Translations under genes and position numbers: made by a program
Source of the DNA: Agromyces subbeticus DSM 16689
GTDB taxonomy: Bacteria > Actinomycetota > Actinomycetes > Actinomycetales > Microbacteriaceae
Assembly: GCF_000421565.1 (NCBI RefSeq)
Contig: NZ_ATXG01000010.1
Location: forward strand, 89,313 to 153,312
Direction: 5' to 3'
Length of the DNA: 64,000 bases
Shown: positions 61,366 through 64,000 of the stretch, piece by piece
Layout: each line of letters starts with the position of its first letter
Position numbering within the stretch: the first letter of the stretch is position 1
Notes under the pieces: model-generated
Database searches by the model: none
What the model was told of the DNA's origin: nothing
The model's input: the letters and a program-made list of their open reading frames with translations, nothing else

Positions 61366-62379
61366 ATGACGCAGAAGCCCCGCCTCTATTCGGGCATGCA
61401 ACCCTCCGCCGACTCGCTCCACGCCGGCAACTACATCGGCGCGCTCCTGCAGTGGAAGCAGCTGCAGTCGACGCACGACGCCTTCTTCTCGGTCGTCGAC
61501 ATGCACGCCATCACCGTCGCGCAAGAACCAGCTGAACTCCGCGAGAAGACGCGCCGCACGGCAGCGCAGTACATCGCCGCGGGCATCGATCCCTCGAGTT
61601 CGACGCTCTACGTGCAGTCGCACGTGCCCGCCCACGCCGAGCTCGCGTGGGTGCTCAACACGATCACGGGCTTCGGCGAGGCCGGGCGCATGACGCAGTT
61701 CAAGGACAAGTCGCAGAAGCAGGGCGCCGATGCCACGAGCGTCGGCCTCTTCGCGTATCCCGTGCTGATGGCCGCCGACATCCTGCTCTACCAGACCGAG
61801 ATCGTGCCCGTCGGCGACGACCAGAAGCAGCACGTCGAGCTGACGCGCGATCTCGCAACCCGGTTCAACGCACGGTTCGGCGCCGACACCTTCGTGCTGC
61901 CCGAACCCGCCATTCAACGCGAGACCGCCCGCATCTACGACCTCCAGAACCCGACGTCGAAGATGTCGAAGTCTGGCGACACGCCGGCCGGCATCCTGTG
62001 GCTGCTCGACGAGCCCTCGGTCACCGCGAGGAAGATCATGCGCGCCGTGACCGACACCGATGGCGAGGTGCGGTTCGACCGCGAACACAAGCCGGGCGTC
62101 TCGAACCTGCTGACGATCTTCTCCGTGCTGTCGGGCCGCAACATCACCGACATCGAGCAGGAGTTCGCGGGGCGCGGGTACGGCGACTTCAAGAAGGCGC
62201 TCGCGGAGGTCGTCGTGAGCGAGTTCGAGCCGATCCGTTCGCGGGTGCTCGAGCTGCTCGACGACCCGGCCGAACTCGACCGACTGCTCGCCGTCAACGC
62301 CGACCGTGCGAGCGAGGTCGCCGAGGCCACCCTCGCGACGGTCTACGACCGCATCGGCTTCCTCCGGCGCGCACGCTGA
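61366..62379 (+). CDS. trpS: Tryptophanyl-tRNA synthetase
   Basis: Charges tRNA-Trp. It has 337 residues, the usual bacterial length. Class I signatures: [14 protein letters not shown] (the HIGH-type motif appears as HAGN) near residue 20, and KMSKS near 200. [18 protein letters not shown] and [16 protein letters not shown] are typical TrpRS sequences. GAAGGA lies before the ATG at 61366. The next gene starts two bases after its stop. Confidence 0.96.
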   Translation: MTQKPRLYSGMQPSADSLHAGNYIGALLQWKQLQSTHDAFFSVVDMHAITVAQEPAELREKTRRTAAQYIAAGIDPSSSTLYVQSHVPAHAELAWVLNTITGFGEAGRMTQFKDKSQKQGADATSVGLFAYPVLMAADILLYQTEIVPVGDDQKQHVELTRDLATRFNARFGADTFVLPEPAIQRETARIYDLQNPTSKMSKSGDTPAGILWLLDEPSVTARKIMRAVTDTDGEVRFDREHKPGVSNLLTIFSVLSGRNITDIEQEFAGRGYGDFKKALAEVVVSEFEPIRSRVLELLDDPAELDRLLAVNADRASEVAEATLATVYDRIGFLRRAR

Positions 62380-62381
62380 CC

Positions 62382-62957
62382 ATGCTCCCCGTCGCGCTCC
62401 GCACCGAACGGCTCGTGCTCGACCTGCCCGTCGAGGCCGACACCGAACTCGTGGCGCACTACTGCGCCGACCCGTTGTTCCTCAAGTACCTGACGACGCC
62501 GTGGCCGTACACGATGGAACATGCGCGTGCATTCCTCACGGAGTATGTGCCGGCCGCGTGGGAGTCGGGAGACGAGCTGGTCTGGGCAATCCGCCGTTCC
62601 GTCGGCGCCCCGCTCCTCGGCGTCATCGGCCTCCGCCGCGACCACGAGATCGGGTTCTGGCTCGGCGCCGAGCATCGCGGCGAGGCACTCATGGCCGAGG
62701 CGCTGACCGCGGTCAGCGAGTGGGCGCTCGGCAGCGGCGTGCGCGATGCCGAGACGCTGCTCTGGCGTGCGAACGAGGGCAACCGCGCGTCGGCGCACGT
62801 CGCGCGCGCCGCGGGATTCCGACGCATCACCCCTCGCATCCCCACGGTGCCCGGTCGCGACGGTCGCACCTTACCGGCGTGGCACGCCGAGCGCCGCGCC
62901 GAGGTCGAACCCGACGCGTACGCGAGCTGGGAGCCGATCCTCGGAAGTGCAGCATGA
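62382..62957 (+). CDS. GNAT-family N-acetyltransferase
   Basis: Acetyltransferase of 191 residues of the RimJ/ribosomal-protein acetyltransferase type. It begins RTERLVLDLP. GFWLGAEHRGEALMAEAL is the acetyl-CoA loop (motif A region), and NEGNRASAHVARAAGF is the following helix typical of this subgroup. It sits between trpS and a HAD gene, overlapping the latter by four bases. The acceptor is unknown. Confidence 0.87.
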   Translation: MLPVALRTERLVLDLPVEADTELVAHYCADPLFLKYLTTPWPYTMEHARAFLTEYVPAAWESGDELVWAIRRSVGAPLLGVIGLRRDHEIGFWLGAEHRGEALMAEALTAVSEWALGSGVRDAETLLWRANEGNRASAHVARAAGFRRITPRIPTVPGRDGRTLPAWHAERRAEVEPDAYASWEPILGSAA

Positions 62958-63721
62958 GCGGGTCCGCTCCCCCAGACCCCGCCGCTCCCGTCATCCTGTT
63001 CGACCTCGATGACACCCTCATGGCGCATCGCGCCGCGGTGAGCGCCGGCCTCGCCCTGCACATGCGAGACCTGGCATACGAGGGCGACGCCGCGGCGGCA
63101 TCCGGTCACTGGCACGAGCTCGAAGAGGAGCACTACCACTCCTACCTCGCCGGCCGGCTGTCGTTCGAGGGGCAGCGACGCGCTCGAGCGCGCGACTTCG
63201 CGCTCGCCCACGGCGAGCAACTCGATGAGATCGGCGCGGGCGCCTGGTTCGACCGCTACTTCGAGCGCTACCGCGAATCGTGGTCGCTGCACGATGATGC
63301 CCTGCCGGCGCTCGATGCGATCACGGCGGCGGTGCCCGGGGCGCGCTTCGGTGTCATCACCAACGGTGAGCTCGACTTCCAGCTCGCCAAGCTCGACCGC
63401 CTCGGCATCGGCAGCCGCTTCGAGCATGTCATCGCATCAGGCGATGTCGGGGTGGCGAAGCCCGACGCCGAGATCTTTCGCATCGCGGTCGCCCGCTTCG
63501 CCGCCGACGCTCCGGTCGGCGCGGCCGTGTACATCGGCGATCGCTTCATCACCGACGCCGTCGGCGCCGTGCGCGCGGGCCTGATCGGCGTCTGGCTGAA
63601 CCGCCATGGCCCCGATGCCAGCGAGGCGATGGTCGAGGCGGATGCCGCGGCATCCGCGGTGCTCGAGATCGCGTCGCTCGACGAATTGCCGACGCTGCTC
63701 GCGACTCGTCTCACCGGCTGA
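62954..63721 (+). CDS. HAD-superfamily hydrolase
   Basis: Probable small-molecule phosphatase of 255 residues, similar to YjjG/pyrimidine nucleotidase-type enzymes. All four HAD motifs are present: FDLDDTLM near residue 15, VITNGELDFQ, the lysine in VGVAKPDAEIF, and YIGDRFITDAVGA. The large helical cap between motifs I and II fits the subfamily. The start overlaps the acetyltransferase stop as ATGA. A copy of the CGGATGCCGCGGCATCCG palindrome lies within the coding sequence near the end (63639-63656). Confidence 0.9.
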   Translation: MSGSAPPDPAAPVILFDLDDTLMAHRAAVSAGLALHMRDLAYEGDAAAASGHWHELEEEHYHSYLAGRLSFEGQRRARARDFALAHGEQLDEIGAGAWFDRYFERYRESWSLHDDALPALDAITAAVPGARFGVITNGELDFQLAKLDRLGIGSRFEHVIASGDVGVAKPDAEIFRIAVARFAADAPVGAAVYIGDRFITDAVGAVRAGLIGVWLNRHGPDASEAMVEADAAASAVLEIASLDELPTLLATRLTG

Positions 63722-63751
63722 GCCGGGCCTGCGCTCGCTGCAACGAGAGAT

Positions 63752-63781
63752 GGGCCGGACGCACCCCCATGCGCCCGGCCC
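63752..63781. terminator. Hairpin terminator between the HAD gene and glpK
   Basis: An 11-bp stem with one A-C mismatch (GGGCCGGACGC against GCGCCCGGCCC) and an eight-base loop, in the 105-bp gap between convergent genes. Confidence 0.6.
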
Positions 63782-63826
63782 GCAATCCCACCGTAACGTG
63801 CCGGCGGGAGTCGAGACGATCGTGTG

Positions 63827-64000
63827 TCAGACGACGTCGGCGTCGACCCAGTCGAGGGTCTTCGTGACGGCCTTCTTCCACAGGCGGATCTGGCGATCGC
63901 GCTCGGCGCCGTCCATCTTCGGCTCCCAGCGGGAATCCTCCTGCCAGTTGGCGCGCAGCTCGTCGAGGCTCGACCAGAAGCCGACCGCGAGACCGGCTGC
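63827..64000 (-). CDS. glpK: Glycerol kinase, C-terminal end (5' part outside window)
   Basis: The last 57 codons of a leftward gene. The visible AAGLAVGFW, a spaced tryptophan, RWEPKM, and IRLWKKAVTKTLDWV match the C-terminus of glycerol kinases, which phosphorylate glycerol at C3 with ATP. Only this tail is visible, so the call relies on a short but characteristic stretch. It converges on the HAD gene. Confidence 0.85.
   Translation of the reverse strand, partial: AAGLAVGFWSSLDELRANWQEDSRWEPKMDGAERDRQIRLWKKAVTKTLDWVDADVV

Noticed and set aside
1..64000. CRISPR arrays, tRNA or rRNA genes, insertion sequences, prophage or integrase genes
   Set aside because: None was recognised. The only short direct repeats found are the leader repeats at 57168-57208 and the small repeat at 17899-17929, and no transposase- or integrase-like protein was seen.

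Overview
The window is high-GC actinobacterial DNA, most likely from a Microbacteriaceae genus such as Agromyces, Leifsonia or Microbacterium. This rests on gene content (AccBC/AccD/AccE carboxylase parts, class-E-type LAxTG surface anchors, an LpdA-like quinone reductase, BMP-type nucleoside ABC transport) and on the frequent CGGATGCC/GGCATCCG motif. It is a chromosomal segment of mostly ordinary genes on both strands. I saw no rRNA, tRNA, CRISPR array, insertion sequence or prophage. The first gene (an ABC exporter) and the last (glycerol kinase) are cut by the window edges.

Positions 1-17.9 kb form a cell-surface glycan region. A leftward operon (acetyltransferase, PLP aminotransferase, Gfo/Idh dehydrogenase, ABC exporter) looks like a pathway for an acetamido nucleotide sugar plus export. 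It is followed by a polyprenyl-phosphate-type glycosyltransferase with its DUF2304 partner, a large DUF6541-type membrane protein, galE, a secreted beta-propeller protein, three glycosyltransferases and an LCP ligase that could attach the polymer to peptidoglycan. purK, purE and a GtrA-like protein close this region.

Positions 17.9-29.5 kb hold a DarT-like ADP-ribosyltransferase without a visible antitoxin, a PH-domain membrane protein, birA, acyl-CoA carboxylase beta and epsilon subunits, a two-sensor plus LuxR-type regulator operon, an RNA methyltransferase, maf and the biotin carboxylase/carrier subunit. The carboxylase subunits and the ligase that biotinylates them are thus within 10 kb of each other.

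Positions 29.5-46.7 kb centre on nucleoside uptake and salvage: purine nucleoside phosphorylase, a phosphohexomutase, orphan PTS IIA and IIB, adenosine deaminase, thymidine phosphorylase, cytidine deaminase, a nucleoside-type ABC transporter and two tandem BMP-family binding lipoproteins. manC (GDP-mannose synthesis) follows. Positions 46.9-50.4 kb are sdhCDAB.

Positions 50.4-59.0 kb encode two wall-anchored surface proteins. One has 2222 residues and about twelve SpaA/CnaB-like repeats, and its leader contains repeated hairpins. The right end (59.2-64 kb) has a YihY-family protein, xthA, trpS, an acetyltransferase, a HAD hydrolase and the end of glpK.

Many genes appear to be leaderless: a TANNNT-like -10 box lies 6-8 bases before the ATG or GTG, and this decides several start codons. 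Strong hairpin terminators separate convergent genes. The observations most worth following are the orphan DarT-like gene, the repeated hairpins before the giant surface protein, the operator-like sites before sdhC and the BMP gene, the PTS pair without a membrane component, and the degenerate second sensor.
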